64,000 bases of DNA. Origin: Sphingopyxis sp. JAI128 (GTDB lineage: Bacteria; Pseudomonadota; Alphaproteobacteria; Sphingomonadales; Sphingomonadaceae). The notes beneath the pieces are model-generated. The model did not search any database. It was not told where the DNA came from and saw nothing but the letters and a program-made list of their open reading frames with translations. How positions within the stretch are numbered: position 1 is the stretch's first letter; each line of letters starts with the position of its first letter. The position numbers and the translations under genes are program-made. The DNA is taken from the NCBI RefSeq assembly GCF_014207235.1, contig NZ_JACHDA010000002.1:248001-312000 (forward strand), in the 5' to 3' direction. Below, piece by piece: positions 37,597 to 46,740 of this stretch.

Positions 37597-37621
37597 GCAA
37601 CTTTGCGTGCGCAGCCCCGTT
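37597..37621 (+). promoter_or_regulatory. Candidate EcfG-type promoter of the small-protein/SDR/hemerythrin operon
   Basis: GCAAC (37597-37601), a 16-nt spacer and CGTT (37618-37621), 45 bp before the first ATG. One mismatch from GGAAC-N16-CGTT. Confidence 0.55.
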
Positions 37622-37666
37622 GCCAATACAGCATCCCGGCATCTTTCAAAAACGAGGTAACAGGAT

Positions 37667-37954
37667 ATGGCACGGACAATATCGGCGGATCGCCGGTCCT
37701 CTGGCTTCGGCAAGCTCCTCGGCGTGGGCGTCCTCGGGGGGCTGTTCTGGCTCACGCGCAAAGGGTCGTCAGCGGCCGCGAAGGACGATGGCCATTCGGC
37801 GGCGTTCGCCGACGGGGAGACGCATCCCGAGAATTTCGACCAGACCCGCTCGGCGGGCCCGGACGGCATGCGCGACGAGGTGCGCCGCGATTGGGACCGC
37901 GTCGACCAGGCGGCCGACGAATCCTTCCCGAGCAGCGATCCCCCGGCGTATTGA
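37667..37954 (+). CDS. Small membrane-anchored stress-type protein
   Basis: 95 residues. A hydrophobic segment (GFGKLLGVGVLGGLFWLTRK, about 13-32) anchors it; the rest is acidic and hydrophilic, ending in WDRVDQAADESFPSSDPPAY. The ESFP-SDPP-aromatic tail is a recurrent C-terminal motif in small alphaproteobacterial proteins of unknown role. AGGATATG-like ribosome site. It is the first of four closely spaced genes (small protein, small protein, SDR, hemerythrin) behind an EcfG-type promoter, implying stress induction. Confidence 0.78.
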   Translation: MARTISADRRSSGFGKLLGVGVLGGLFWLTRKGSSAAAKDDGHSAAFADGETHPENFDQTRSAGPDGMRDEVRRDWDRVDQAADESFPSSDPPAY

Positions 37955-37964
37955 GGCGATGCCG

Positions 37965-38285
37965 ATGGACGCTCTTCTTTCCGGCCAGGCGCTCCCCGAA
38001 GGCGACGCTGCCGCGCCGCGGCGGCGCAAGCCGACAATCATGCTTCAATATGACGACGACGCCATCGGCATCGGCAAGCGCCTGCTCTTCGAGGCGGAGA
38101 CACCGGCGGCCGCGCTCGAGATCGCCGCGGGCGAAGCGGCGGGGCGCCACGCAAGCCTTTTCGTCGACGGCGAACCGCTCTGTAGCCTGCTCAAGACCGG
38201 TGACGAACATCCCTACTGGATCGTCGCGGGGCCGGCCGGTGCCGCGACCGCCGCTCTTCAAAATTCGGAAGAAAATCATGATTGA
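37965..38285 (+). CDS. Small hypothetical protein
   Basis: 106 residues. The second of two nearby ATGs is chosen because GAGG lies about 9 nt upstream. A compact central domain reads IMLQYDDDAIGIGKRLLFEAETPAAAL and continues SLFVDGEPLCSLLK, reminiscent of the 85-residue protein at 25.4-25.65 kb in size and order (strand, Ala-rich helix, strand), but no family is recognised. Its stop overlaps the SDR start by 8 bp, so translation is coupled. It lies 11 bp after the previous small gene in the same operon. Confidence 0.7.
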   Translation: MDALLSGQALPEGDAAAPRRRKPTIMLQYDDDAIGIGKRLLFEAETPAAALEIAAGEAAGRHASLFVDGEPLCSLLKTGDEHPYWIVAGPAGAATAALQNSEENHD

Positions 38286-39033
38286 TGAGGCCGACGCCCA
38301 TACCGAAGCTCCCGATATCAAGGGGCGCCGTGCGATCGTTACAGGCGGCACGACGGGCATCGGGCGGGCGATCGCCGTCCTGCTCGCAAGCTATGGGGTC
38401 AAGGTCTTCATCTGCGGTCGGACCTCCGAGCATCTCGGCGATGCGCTGCAGCGCATTCGCGAAGTCGGCGAAGGCGACGGGATCAATGTCGATCTGTCGG
38501 TGGCAGCCGATGTCGATCGCTTCTTCGAGCGTGCGCGAGCCTATCTCGGTGAGATCGATATCGCGGTGATCAACGCCGCTGTTCCGGCCGAAGCGCTCGC
38601 CGACGCAGGCGAGAGCGAGGCCCGCTATCAGCTCGAGACCGATTTCACCGCCTATCTGATCTGCGCGCAGGAAGCGGCGCGCTGCATGTCGGCGGGAAGC
38701 GATATCATCGTGATCGGGTCGATGACCGCGGTCTCGCGCGGGCCGGGGAGTTCGATCTATGTCGCCGCGAAGAGCGGAATCCAGGGTTTCGTCCAGTCGT
38801 TCCGCAAGGAACTCGCCGAGCAGGATATCAAGGTGGGCCTCATCGAGCCGGGGTTCACCGGTGCCGACTTCCAATATCCCGAGTTTCCGCCCGAGAAGCA
38901 GAAGGAACTGATCGGCAAGCACCAGATGCTTCGCGCGGAGGATATCGCGGTCGCCGCGCATTTCATGCTCGTTCAGCCGCGGCGCACCGCGGTGTCGCTC
39001 ATCCGCGTGGAGACGCGGCTCGACCATCCCTGA
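38278..39033 (+). CDS. Short-chain dehydrogenase/reductase
   Basis: 251 residues. IVTGGTTGIGRAIAVLLASYG gives the Rossmann TGxxxGIG motif near residue 22. INAAVP replaces the usual NNAG. The catalytic Ser in IGSMTAVSR and the YVAAK motif (Tyr and Lys) are intact. It should oxidise or reduce an alcohol/carbonyl with NAD(P). It overlaps the upstream small gene by 8 bp and the hemerythrin gene follows by 20 bp. The substrate is unknown; the operon context suggests detoxification during stress. Confidence 0.9.
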   Translation: MIDEADAHTEAPDIKGRRAIVTGGTTGIGRAIAVLLASYGVKVFICGRTSEHLGDALQRIREVGEGDGINVDLSVAADVDRFFERARAYLGEIDIAVINAAVPAEALADAGESEARYQLETDFTAYLICAQEAARCMSAGSDIIVIGSMTAVSRGPGSSIYVAAKSGIQGFVQSFRKELAEQDIKVGLIEPGFTGADFQYPEFPPEKQKELIGKHQMLRAEDIAVAAHFMLVQPRRTAVSLIRVETRLDHP

Positions 39034-39053
39034 TCGCCTGAAGGAAAAAGCCG

Positions 39054-39632
39054 ATGCCCTTTAACATCTTCGCCAACCGCCGCCGCTCCTTCGATAACCC
39101 CGCGCTTTTGTTCGGCGCCGCGGCGGCAGGCTTCGCCGCCGGTCTGTTCGCCAATTTCGGACGCAAGGCCGCAGTGCAAAGCCTCACTGCGCTCAAGGGG
39201 GAATGGGACGAAGGCCTAAAGTCAGAACATCGGCTGACGATGAAGATCTTCGACGCGATTGAGCAGACGGAGGAGCAGGACATCGCCCGGCGCAAGACGC
39301 TGCTCGTCCAGCTCCAGCACGCGCTCGCCAAACATGCCGTCGAAGAGGAGAATGTCGTCTATCCCGCGATGCGCGACCATGGCCAGATCGAAGATGCCGA
39401 CAAGCTCGTTCATGATCATGGCTATGTGAAGCAATATCTGTTCGATCTTTCCGAGATGGAGCCCGACGACCCGGCGTGGATCGCCAAGGTCCGCACCTTT
39501 CGCGCCGACATCGAGGCGCATGTGCGCGAGGAAGAGGAGATTTTATTCCCCCGACTCAAGGCAGCGCTTGGCGACGAGGGCAATGCGCATATAACGTCGG
39601 CTATGAACAAGGCTGGATTTACAGCCGCCTGA
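39054..39632 (+). CDS. Hemerythrin HHE-domain protein with N-terminal hydrophobic segment
   Basis: 192 residues. A hydrophobic, Ala/Gly-rich stretch at residues 17-35 (ALLFGAAAAGFAAGLFANF) may anchor it to the membrane. A hemerythrin four-helix bundle follows with the expected iron ligands: SEHRLTMKIFD, HALAKHAVEEENVVYPAM, VHDHGYVKQ and HVREEEEILFPRL. Bacterial members sense or carry oxygen, iron or nitric oxide. It is the last gene of the four-gene EcfG-type operon. Confidence 0.9.
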   Translation: MPFNIFANRRRSFDNPALLFGAAAAGFAAGLFANFGRKAAVQSLTALKGEWDEGLKSEHRLTMKIFDAIEQTEEQDIARRKTLLVQLQHALAKHAVEEENVVYPAMRDHGQIEDADKLVHDHGYVKQYLFDLSEMEPDDPAWIAKVRTFRADIEAHVREEEEILFPRLKAALGDEGNAHITSAMNKAGFTAA

Positions 39633-39753
39633 GCGCCATAGGCGAGCGTGAGGCTCGCCGGATCGCCATGTGTCGAGGTGCAGTGACGAAGGTGCGAGGG
39701 CCGGAACAAAACCCCAGGCAGACCCCCGAGTTGCCGAGAGTGGGAGAAGTTGG

Positions 39754-40014
39754 ATGCCCCGTTATTTTTTCCACAGCAGCAGCGGCCAGCGCGAGCTGGA
39801 CGATGAAGGCGTCGAACTGCGCGATACCGATGCCGCTCGCGTCGAGGCCGCTCGCTATGCCGGCCATCTCCTCGGCGACAATCCGGAACTGATCAACGAC
39901 GTCGACACGCTGCGCGTCGAGGTAACCGACGAGGACGGTTGCCTGTGCTGCGCGGTTCTCGTTGCAACGGTCGACGCCCGCCGCAAGATCGAGCGGCCGT
40001 CGCCGCAAGTCTGA
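39754..40014 (+). CDS. DUF6894-type small protein
   Basis: 86 residues. MPRYFFHSSSGQRELDDEG and ELRDTDAARVEAARYAG match the small alphaproteobacterial DUF6894 pattern (MPRYFF...D..G.EL.D...A..EA.R). A beta-rich second half carries a Cys-Leu-Cys-Cys run. Family function is unknown. It lies 121 bp after the hemerythrin gene and converges with the GH130/GT pair; no recognisable promoter motif was found. Confidence 0.8.
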   Translation: MPRYFFHSSSGQRELDDEGVELRDTDAARVEAARYAGHLLGDNPELINDVDTLRVEVTDEDGCLCCAVLVATVDARRKIERPSPQV

Positions 40015-40049
40015 AGCGGAGGGGGTCGCAGGGAAACTGGCGCGCAGGC

Positions 40050-41357
40050 TCAGCTCATGCTGGCGAGAAGGCGCGCGATCGGCGTCGTCGCGAAACCGAT
40101 GGCACTGTCCGAAATTCCGTAGGGAATGAACAGATCGTCGCCGGCGCGCATCGCGCCGCAGGTGTAGACGACATTGGGCACATAGCCCTCGCGGTCGCTC
40201 TCGGCCGCCGAGAGGATCGGACATTCGGTGCGCGCCAGCAGCTTTGTCGGATCGTCGCGATCGAGGAGCGCCGCGCCCAGGCTATATTTGCGCATCGCGC
40301 CAACCCCGTGGGTCAGCAGGATCCAGCCTTCGTCGCACTCGATCGGGCTGCCGCAATTGCCCATCTGGACGAGCTCCCAGGCATAGGTCGGGCGCATCAA
40401 TATCTGGCCCTCGTCGTCCCATTCGGTGAGGCTATCCGACGCGATGATCGTAATATTCTTGCCGTCCTGACGCGCGATCATCCGATATCGTCCGCCGACC
40501 TTGCGAGGGAATAAGGCCATCCCCTTGTGGCGCGCGGCGCGCCCCCGAAGCGGTTCGAGCGAAAAGCGCGAGAAATCGGTGGTTCGTAGCAATTCCGAGC
40601 CGATCGCCTGTCCCGAATAAGCGGTATAGGTGCCGATATATTCTCTGCGACCGTCGTCATGGATAAAGGGTACGAGCCGCATATCCTCGATACCGCCGCG
40701 CTGCGCCTCGGTCATCGGGAACAGGACGCTGTTCGAGATGGCGCTATCCGGCTGGCGGTGGACGGTGACTCTGTCGGCCGCCCCCAGCTGATGCCGGTTG
40801 TCCGCGACTGCGGCCATGGCGGGGCCCGACTGCGGCCAGAGCGTGAAGTCCCCGTCCTCGCCGATGATTCCCTCGCGGAAGGCAACCGAGCTGATATGCC
40901 CCTCGCCGACGGCGCGCATCGACATGATGAAGCGCTGCTGGTCGGGGGCCAGGCCGCTCTGGTCGGGGTGCGGCACGACGCTCGGGTTCATGAGCGCGGC
41001 CGCGGCATAGCTGTATTCGTGACAGAAATAGGCGCCGATCAGCCGCCGTTTGACAGGCGACACCGCCGCGGGATCGAGTTCGAGATCCTCGGCGACCTCG
41101 GCAAAGCGCTCGTCGAAGATGCGGCCGATCTGCCAGTGACGCTCGGAGAAATCCTTCCACACGAGATCAAGCTGCGCCTCGGCCTCTTCCTCGCCCATCG
41201 CCAGGATATCACCCGCGAGCTGCGCCGCGCGCGAAGGCTCGGCGACGTTTGATTGCCAGGCGAGATGGAAGGGGCGCAGCACGACCCGTGCAGGGTCGGC
41301 TGTGAGCTTCTCATGAAGGATATTGAGCGGCGTATGGTTCGGATTGCAGATCAACAT
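40050..41357 (-). CDS. GH130 family glycosidase/phosphorylase paired with a GT4
   Basis: 435 residues, no signal peptide. After an N-terminal extension of about 120 residues (HTPLNILHEKLTADPARVVLRPF), the GH130 propeller is visible: CHEYSYAAAALMNPSVVPHPD, GGIEDMRLVPF with the acidic catalytic position, MGNCGSPIECDEGWILLTHGVG and a C-terminal EGYVPNVVYTCGAM. The start at 41357 overlaps the glycosyltransferase stop by 47 bp, which strongly suggests coupled expression. The family cleaves or phosphorolyses beta-mannosides. Together with the GT4 it may form a make-and-recycle pair for an intracellular mannoside (inference). Confidence 0.86.
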   Translation of the reverse strand: MLICNPNHTPLNILHEKLTADPARVVLRPFHLAWQSNVAEPSRAAQLAGDILAMGEEEAEAQLDLVWKDFSERHWQIGRIFDERFAEVAEDLELDPAAVSPVKRRLIGAYFCHEYSYAAAALMNPSVVPHPDQSGLAPDQQRFIMSMRAVGEGHISSVAFREGIIGEDGDFTLWPQSGPAMAAVADNRHQLGAADRVTVHRQPDSAISNSVLFPMTEAQRGGIEDMRLVPFIHDDGRREYIGTYTAYSGQAIGSELLRTTDFSRFSLEPLRGRAARHKGMALFPRKVGGRYRMIARQDGKNITIIASDSLTEWDDEGQILMRPTYAWELVQMGNCGSPIECDEGWILLTHGVGAMRKYSLGAALLDRDDPTKLLARTECPILSAAESDREGYVPNVVYTCGAMRAGDDLFIPYGISDSAIGFATTPIARLLASMS

Positions 41358-43659
41358 CGTTGGCGCCGGTATCCTTTGCTGTCCCCCGCGCCCAGAATGT
41401 ATCGGCCATCGCCCGGTGTGCAAGATGAAATGCCAGCACGGACTCGGCACCGACATTCGAATTGACCCCGTGGCGGGTCAGCCCATCGCAGCAGCGCCCT
41501 GTCGCCGAGCTAGCGATTACCGCGCCGCGGTCGTTCGCGCCGAGGAACCAGCCATAGGCGCGCTCGGCGCGGTCGTGCCAGCGCAGCTTGCCGCTGAGAC
41601 GGTAAGCGGTGGCGCAGGCGTCGATCGTCGCCCAGGCTTCGAGCGGCTGCTGATCGAAAGGAAAAAGTTCGCCGGCGGCGCCGAAGCCTTCGCATCCCAT
41701 CGGGCGGAAATGCCCCGCCTCGCTCGTCTGGATGTCGCAAAGCCAGTCGAGCGCCGCAATCCCCGCTTCCTCGATCGGAACCGAGGCGAGGCGGCGGCCC
41801 GCGCGCATCAGCGCCTCGGCGAGCCGCGCATTGTCATAAGCCAGCATCGGCTCGAACCAGTCCCAGCTGGTGCGGCGGGCACTCTTCCACAAGGCGTGGA
41901 GCAGCGCTCCACCGCGCTCGACGATCGCAAGCGCGGCTGCATTCCCGGAATATCGCGCGAGAAGCTCGTCCGCGCCGAGCAGGGCGAAGGCGATGGCCCG
42001 CGGGCTCTTGAGTTCGGCGGCGAGCGCCGCCGTCTGCGAAAACAGTCCGGCGCACCAGTCCGCATGCGCCCGGGAGCGCCCATGCGCTGCGCCGTGGCCG
42101 AGCGCCCAGAGCGTACGGCCATTGCTGTCTTCGGACCCTTCCTCCTCGAGCCAGCGCCGGTCGTAGGACATGAAGTTGCGAAAAACACCGCGATCGGCGT
42201 TCCAGCCATGCCGCAGGAATGCCGCGTAACGCGCGAAAAGCAGGCCATATTCCTCGTCGCCGATCGACGGACTCGCGTTGACGAGCATCAGCGCGCGCGC
42301 ATTGTCGTCGATACAATAGCCATGGTTCCGGTCGGGAACGAGGCCCGCGCCATGCTGGAGGATGCCGACATCGTCGGAGAGCGCGCGGATCGCCCCAAAG
42401 GCGGGAAACATGCGTCGTGGTTCACGGTGGCCGGGGACGGTGGCCACTTCCTCAACCAGGGCGGCGAAGCTTCGGGCGATTTCGGGCCAGGCGGTGCGCC
42501 GCCCGCGGGCATAGGCGCGCGCCTGCAGGGCACGGCGTTCGTCGGGGTGCGCGAGCAGCAACAATGCAGCCTCGGAAATAGCCTCGCTTTCCGCGGCGGG
42601 CAGCAGGATGCCGACCTCGTCCGCCAGAAGCTCGCGGGCATGGACAAACGGCGTCGCGACAACGGCGCGGCCAAGTGCGACCGCATAGGCGAGCGTCCCC
42701 GACGTGATTTGCGCGAGGTTTGGATAGGGCGCGAGGTAAATGTCGCAAAGCTCGATCTGCTCGAGCAGGTCGGGAAGGTCGAGAAACCGGTTTTCCCATG
42801 CGATATTGTCTGCAACGCCAAGCTCTTCGGCGAGCGCGACAAGGCTGTTGCGGTACGCCTCGCCTTCGGCGGTGACGAGGTTGGGATGCGTCGCGCCGAC
42901 GATACGATAGAGGATATCGGGATATTGCGCCGCGATCGCGGGCAGCGCGCGGATCGCGGCTTCGAGACCCTTGCCCGGGCCGATCAGGCCGAAGGTCGAC
43001 ATGATGGGCCGGTCGCCAAGCCCGAGGCTCGCGCGGAGCAGCGAACGCTCGACGAACGGACGGTCGGGCGTGCCATGTTCGATCAGTTCGATGCGCTCGG
43101 GTTTCGCGCCATAGACGCCGACCAGCGTATCGCGGCCGAAGGCGCTCATCACGACCAGCTTCGCCGCTTTCGCCACAAGATGCTCCATCACGCGGCGCTG
43201 GTCCGGACCGGGTTCGGCGAGGATGGTGTGAAAGGTCACGATGAGCGGCGCGGCGATGCGGTCGACGAGCCCAAGGATCATGTCGCCGGCGGGTCCGCCG
43301 AAAATGCCGAATTCATGCTGGAGCCACACCGCATCGGCTCCGCTCGCGTTAATCGCCTCCGCAGCGGCGCGATAGGCGTTGCTGTCGCCCTCGTCGATAC
43401 CGGCGACCGCCGCCGGATCGCTCGCGTCATTGCCGCGCAGGCGCATCGCGTAAATGTCGATCGCGAGATCGGGGCGGGTCGCGCGCAGATGATCATACAC
43501 ATCGGCGGTGAAGGTTGCGATGCCGCACTGGCGCGGGCGGAAGCAGCCGATCAGCGCGAGACGGCGCGCCCGCGCGGTGATGCCCGAGGCCGGGCCGAAA
43601 GAACTGCCATGTTCGTCGTTGAATGCCGTGAGGAAGCTGGTCTCGCCGTCGAATTTCAT
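41311..43659 (-). CDS. Two-domain glycosyltransferase: GT4 plus C-terminal alpha-helical domain
   Basis: 782 residues. Residues about 1-400 form a GT-B fold GT4 transferase: LIGCFRPRQCGIATFTADVY near residue 34, GLIGPGKGLEAAIRALPAI and the donor-site segment ITSGTLAYAVALGRAVVATPF. Residues about 410-780 form a second, helix-rich domain (GYCIDDNARALMLVNA, SYDRRWLEEEGSEDSNGRTLWALG, FDQQPLEAWATIDA) resembling an (alpha/alpha)6 toroid of uncertain activity. No export signal. The GH130 gene overlaps its 3' end. It diverges from the cyanophycin synthetase gene, with opposed EcfG-type promoters between. GDP-mannose is a plausible donor because of the partner GH130, but is not proven. Confidence 0.87.
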   Translation of the reverse strand: MKFDGETSFLTAFNDEHGSSFGPASGITARARRLALIGCFRPRQCGIATFTADVYDHLRATRPDLAIDIYAMRLRGNDASDPAAVAGIDEGDSNAYRAAAEAINASGADAVWLQHEFGIFGGPAGDMILGLVDRIAAPLIVTFHTILAEPGPDQRRVMEHLVAKAAKLVVMSAFGRDTLVGVYGAKPERIELIEHGTPDRPFVERSLLRASLGLGDRPIMSTFGLIGPGKGLEAAIRALPAIAAQYPDILYRIVGATHPNLVTAEGEAYRNSLVALAEELGVADNIAWENRFLDLPDLLEQIELCDIYLAPYPNLAQITSGTLAYAVALGRAVVATPFVHARELLADEVGILLPAAESEAISEAALLLLAHPDERRALQARAYARGRRTAWPEIARSFAALVEEVATVPGHREPRRMFPAFGAIRALSDDVGILQHGAGLVPDRNHGYCIDDNARALMLVNASPSIGDEEYGLLFARYAAFLRHGWNADRGVFRNFMSYDRRWLEEEGSEDSNGRTLWALGHGAAHGRSRAHADWCAGLFSQTAALAAELKSPRAIAFALLGADELLARYSGNAAALAIVERGGALLHALWKSARRTSWDWFEPMLAYDNARLAEALMRAGRRLASVPIEEAGIAALDWLCDIQTSEAGHFRPMGCEGFGAAGELFPFDQQPLEAWATIDACATAYRLSGKLRWHDRAERAYGWFLGANDRGAVIASSATGRCCDGLTRHGVNSNVGAESVLAFHLAHRAMADTFWARGTAKDTGANDVDLQSEPYAAQYPS

Positions 43660-43797
43660 TTGTCCTGCCTTCTGTCCGGTCCCCCTGATGAAGATCGGGC
43701 GCGCATCTCCCGCCAGCCCGCTCTTCCCGCGGCAAGCCGGTGGAGCGGAACCCGGGCACGCCCGGTCGGGCACGAGATGCGTCGTCACCTGCACCTC

Positions 43798-43822
43798 AAC
43801 GCCCGCTCGCCGCAGCAGTTGC
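43798..43822 (-). promoter_or_regulatory. Candidate EcfG-type promoter of the GT4-GH130 operon
   Basis: On the minus strand GCAAC (43818-43822), 16 nt, CGTT (43798-43801). It lies about 140 bp upstream of the glycosyltransferase ATG. Confidence 0.55.
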
Positions 43823-43863
43823 GCGGCGGCTCCGAACAATCGGCATGATCCAGATCAAGTCGG

Positions 43864-43889
43864 GCAACCGGCCGGCTGACGCTCGCGTT
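43864..43889 (+). promoter_or_regulatory. Candidate EcfG-type promoter of the cyanophycin operon
   Basis: GCAAC (43864-43868), 17 nt, CGTT (43886-43889), with a leader of about 115 nt to the preferred TTG start of the synthetase. Confidence 0.5.
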
Positions 43890-44010
43890 GGCGCTGCAAG
43901 ACCGAACCAAGGACCCCCATGCCCCGCTCGCCCCTCCCCTCTCCCGGCCGCGCCCTCCACTACCCGTCCTCCCTTGTTCCGGCCGTCGCGCTTTCGGGAA
44001 AGACACCGCT

Positions 44011-46740
44011 TTGACCAGGGCGCCGCTGCGGGTCGTCGAGCGCTCGGTCTATTCGGGTCCGAACCTCTACGGACGTCGCCCGATGATCCGGATCCGCGTC
44101 GATCTTGGCGATCTCGACGATTATCCGACCGGCCGCCTTCCCGGCTTCGCCGACGCGTTGCACGCGCTGCTGCCAGGGCTCGCGGCCCATGGCTGCAGCT
44201 ATGGCGAGGCCGGCGGCTTTGTACGGCGAATGGCCGAGGGCACGTGGCTCGGACATGTGATCGAGCATGCCGCGATCGAATTGCAGGCACGGGCTGGAGC
44301 GGCGGTCACCCGCGGCAAGACACGCATGGTGCGCGGCCTGCCCGGCCATTACGACATCCTCTATTGCTACGCCGACGCGGCGAGCGGTCTCGCCGCCGGC
44401 CGCGCGGCGATCGAGCTCGTCGACGCGCTGCTCCCGCCGGACCTCCGAGGCGCCACGGGGCTCGACCGCGTCGCGCCGCCGCTCGCCGGCGAGGCGACGG
44501 AGATCGCCGTACGCGTCGACGCGCTGCAGACGCTTGTGCGCCGCAACGGGCTCGGCCCCAGCACCGCGGCGCTCGTCGCCGAGGCCCGGCGCCGCCACAT
44601 TCCGGTCTTTCGGCTCGACAAGGCGAGCTTGATCCAGCTCGGCACGGGCTCCCGCCAGCGCCGTATCCGCGCGAGCGTGACGGGCGCGACATCGCTTGTC
44701 GCGGCCGACCTCGCGGCGAACAAGCAGGCGGCGAAGGATCTCATGGACAGCATCGGCATTCCGGTTCCCCGCGGGCAGACCGTAACCGGGCTCGATGAGG
44801 CGATGCGGGCGGGGAAGAAAATCGGCTGGCCGCTCGTGGTGAAGCCGCTCGACGGCAACCAGGGCCGCGGCGTGACGACGGGCATTGTCGACGACACGTC
44901 GCTCGCGGCAGCCTTCGAGCGGGCGAAGCGCATATCGCGCCAGATAATTGTCGAAGCCCAGGTTCAGGGCGCCGACCACCGCATCCTGGTTGTCGATGGG
45001 AGGGTGGTGGCGGTCGCCGAGCGTATCGCCGCGCATGTCACCGGCGACGGCCACCGGAGCATCGCGGCGCTGATCGAGCGCGTAAACGCGGATCCGCGCC
45101 GCGGTTTCGGCCACGAAGCGGTTCTCACCCGCATCCGCATCGATGCCGCGCTTGAAGCCTTTCTTGCGGACAGCGGCCGCACGATTGACAGCGTTCCGGC
45201 GCCCGGCGAGACGGTCATGCTGCGCGGCGCCGCCAATCTCTCGACGGGGGGAAGCGCGATCGACCGTACCGACAGCATCCATCCCGACAATGCGGCGATC
45301 GCGGTCGACGCGGCGGCGGCGATCGGCCTCGACGTCGCCGGCATCGACTTCATCACGCCCGACATCACAAAAAGCGTACACGAGACGGGCGGCGGCATTG
45401 TCGAGGTGAATGCGGCGCCGGGTCTTCGCATGCACCTCGCGCCTTCGGAAGGGACGCCGCGCGACGTGGCGCGCCCGATCATCGCCTCGCTTTTCCCCAA
45501 GGGCCGCAAGAGCCGGATTCCTGTCTTCGCGGTCACCGGCACCAACGGCAAGACCACCACGGTTCGCATGCTTGCGCGCATTCTCGAACATCACGGCCTC
45601 ACCACCGGCTTCACCTGCACCTCGGGCGTCTATGTCGGGGAAACCCGCTGCGCCACCGGCGACGCAAGCGGCCCCAAAAGCGCGGGCATGCTGCTGCGCC
45701 ATCCCAGAGTTGAGGCAGCCGTCCTCGAGACGGCACGCGGCGGCATGCTGCGCGAAGGAGTCGCCTTCGACGCCTGCGACGTGGGCGCCGTCCTCAACGT
45801 CACCGCCGACCATCTCGGCCTCAAGGGCGTCGAAACGCTGGAAGACCTAGCCCGCGTGAAAGCTATCGTCGCGCGCAACGTCAAGAAGAGCGGCGCCTGC
45901 GTTCTCAACGCCGCCGACCCGCTCACCACAGGCATGGCGCGCCGCGCTCGCGGCAGGATCATCTGGTTCACCGGCGGCGCGGCAGCGGACACCGTGGCAC
46001 CGATCGACGCGCATCGGGACGGCGGCGGGATGGCGGTCAGCTGTGAACGCGGAACGCTGATGCTCCACCGGGAGGGCGAGATCATGCCGATCATCCCTGT
46101 TGCGGCCATACCCGCGACGTTGGACGGCAGAGCCCGGTTCAATGTCGAGAACGCCGCCGCCGCGGCCGCGATGGCCGCCGCCTATGGCATCGCTCCCGGC
46201 ACGATCGCCGCCGGCCTCGCCTCCTTTCGCCCAAGTTTCGAAGATTCGCCGGGGCGTCTCAGCCTCACCGAGGCGCATGGGGTGCGGATCGTCCTCGACT
46301 ATGCCCACAACCGCGCGGCGCTCTCCGCGCTCGCCGACTTGCTTGCCGCGATGCGCGGCGACAGCGACGCGCGGGTGATCGGCATGATCGGCATTCCGGG
46401 CGACCGCCGCGACTGCGATCTCGTCGATATCGGCGCCCTCTCGGGCCGGATGTTCGACGTCCTGATGCTGCGCGAGAATGTCGACCTGCGCGGGCGCCCG
46501 CCCGGCGAAGCCAATGCGTTGATGCGCCAGGGCGCGCTCGCAGCAGGCCTCGATGCAGCCGCGATAGGCCTCCACGACGGCGAATATGACGCCGCATCGG
46601 CGTCCCTCGCCGCCGCGCGCCCCGGCGACATCGTCGTGCTCACCCCGACCGACGTCGATGGAATATGGAGGCTCGTCGAAGCCTGGGCGGCAGGCCCCGC
46701 TCCGGTGGAGGCCCGCGTGCGGCAGGCGGCGCATGGCTGA
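44011..46740 (+). CDS. cphA: Cyanophycin synthetase
   Basis: 909 residues from a TTG (start uncertain; the first in-frame ATG at 44083 would cut into the conserved N-terminus GPNLYGRRPMIRIRVDLG). The ATP-grasp part shows PLVVKPLDGNQGRGVTTG near residue 275 and IVEVNAAPGLRMHLAPSEG. The Mur-ligase-like half starts with the P-loop GTNGKTTT at about 509-516. The enzyme polymerises Asp and Arg into multi-L-arginyl-poly-L-aspartate, a nitrogen reserve, in the cytoplasm. Length fits the family (about 870-910). The isoaspartyl peptidase gene overlaps the stop by 8 bp, and cyanophycinase follows. Confidence 0.93.
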   Translation: MTRAPLRVVERSVYSGPNLYGRRPMIRIRVDLGDLDDYPTGRLPGFADALHALLPGLAAHGCSYGEAGGFVRRMAEGTWLGHVIEHAAIELQARAGAAVTRGKTRMVRGLPGHYDILYCYADAASGLAAGRAAIELVDALLPPDLRGATGLDRVAPPLAGEATEIAVRVDALQTLVRRNGLGPSTAALVAEARRRHIPVFRLDKASLIQLGTGSRQRRIRASVTGATSLVAADLAANKQAAKDLMDSIGIPVPRGQTVTGLDEAMRAGKKIGWPLVVKPLDGNQGRGVTTGIVDDTSLAAAFERAKRISRQIIVEAQVQGADHRILVVDGRVVAVAERIAAHVTGDGHRSIAALIERVNADPRRGFGHEAVLTRIRIDAALEAFLADSGRTIDSVPAPGETVMLRGAANLSTGGSAIDRTDSIHPDNAAIAVDAAAAIGLDVAGIDFITPDITKSVHETGGGIVEVNAAPGLRMHLAPSEGTPRDVARPIIASLFPKGRKSRIPVFAVTGTNGKTTTVRMLARILEHHGLTTGFTCTSGVYVGETRCATGDASGPKSAGMLLRHPRVEAAVLETARGGMLREGVAFDACDVGAVLNVTADHLGLKGVETLEDLARVKAIVARNVKKSGACVLNAADPLTTGMARRARGRIIWFTGGAAADTVAPIDAHRDGGGMAVSCERGTLMLHREGEIMPIIPVAAIPATLDGRARFNVENAAAAAAMAAAYGIAPGTIAAGLASFRPSFEDSPGRLSLTEAHGVRIVLDYAHNRAALSALADLLAAMRGDSDARVIGMIGIPGDRRDCDLVDIGALSGRMFDVLMLRENVDLRGRPPGEANALMRQGALAAGLDAAAIGLHDGEYDAASASLAAARPGDIVVLTPTDVDGIWRLVEAWAAGPAPVEARVRQAAHG

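Larger units (their letters stand above)
43660..44010. other. 351-bp divergent control region between the GT/GH130 and cyanophycin operons
   Basis: It holds two opposed EcfG-type motifs, 43798-43822 (minus) and 43864-43889 (plus), whose -35 elements are about 41 bp apart. No gene is supported in this stretch. An in-frame TTG at 43888 cannot be the start of the cyanophycin synthetase if the plus motif is used because it lies within the -10 element. Confidence 0.55.

Noticed and set aside
41323..43848. An 841-codon open frame antisense to the GT4 gene
   Set aside because: It mirrors the high-GC coding strand, is Arg-rich and has no recognisable domain, while the opposite strand encodes a clear GT4.
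43960..45813. A 617-codon frame antisense to cyanophycin synthetase
   Set aside because: A shadow of the GC-rich cphA sequence with no domain of its own.
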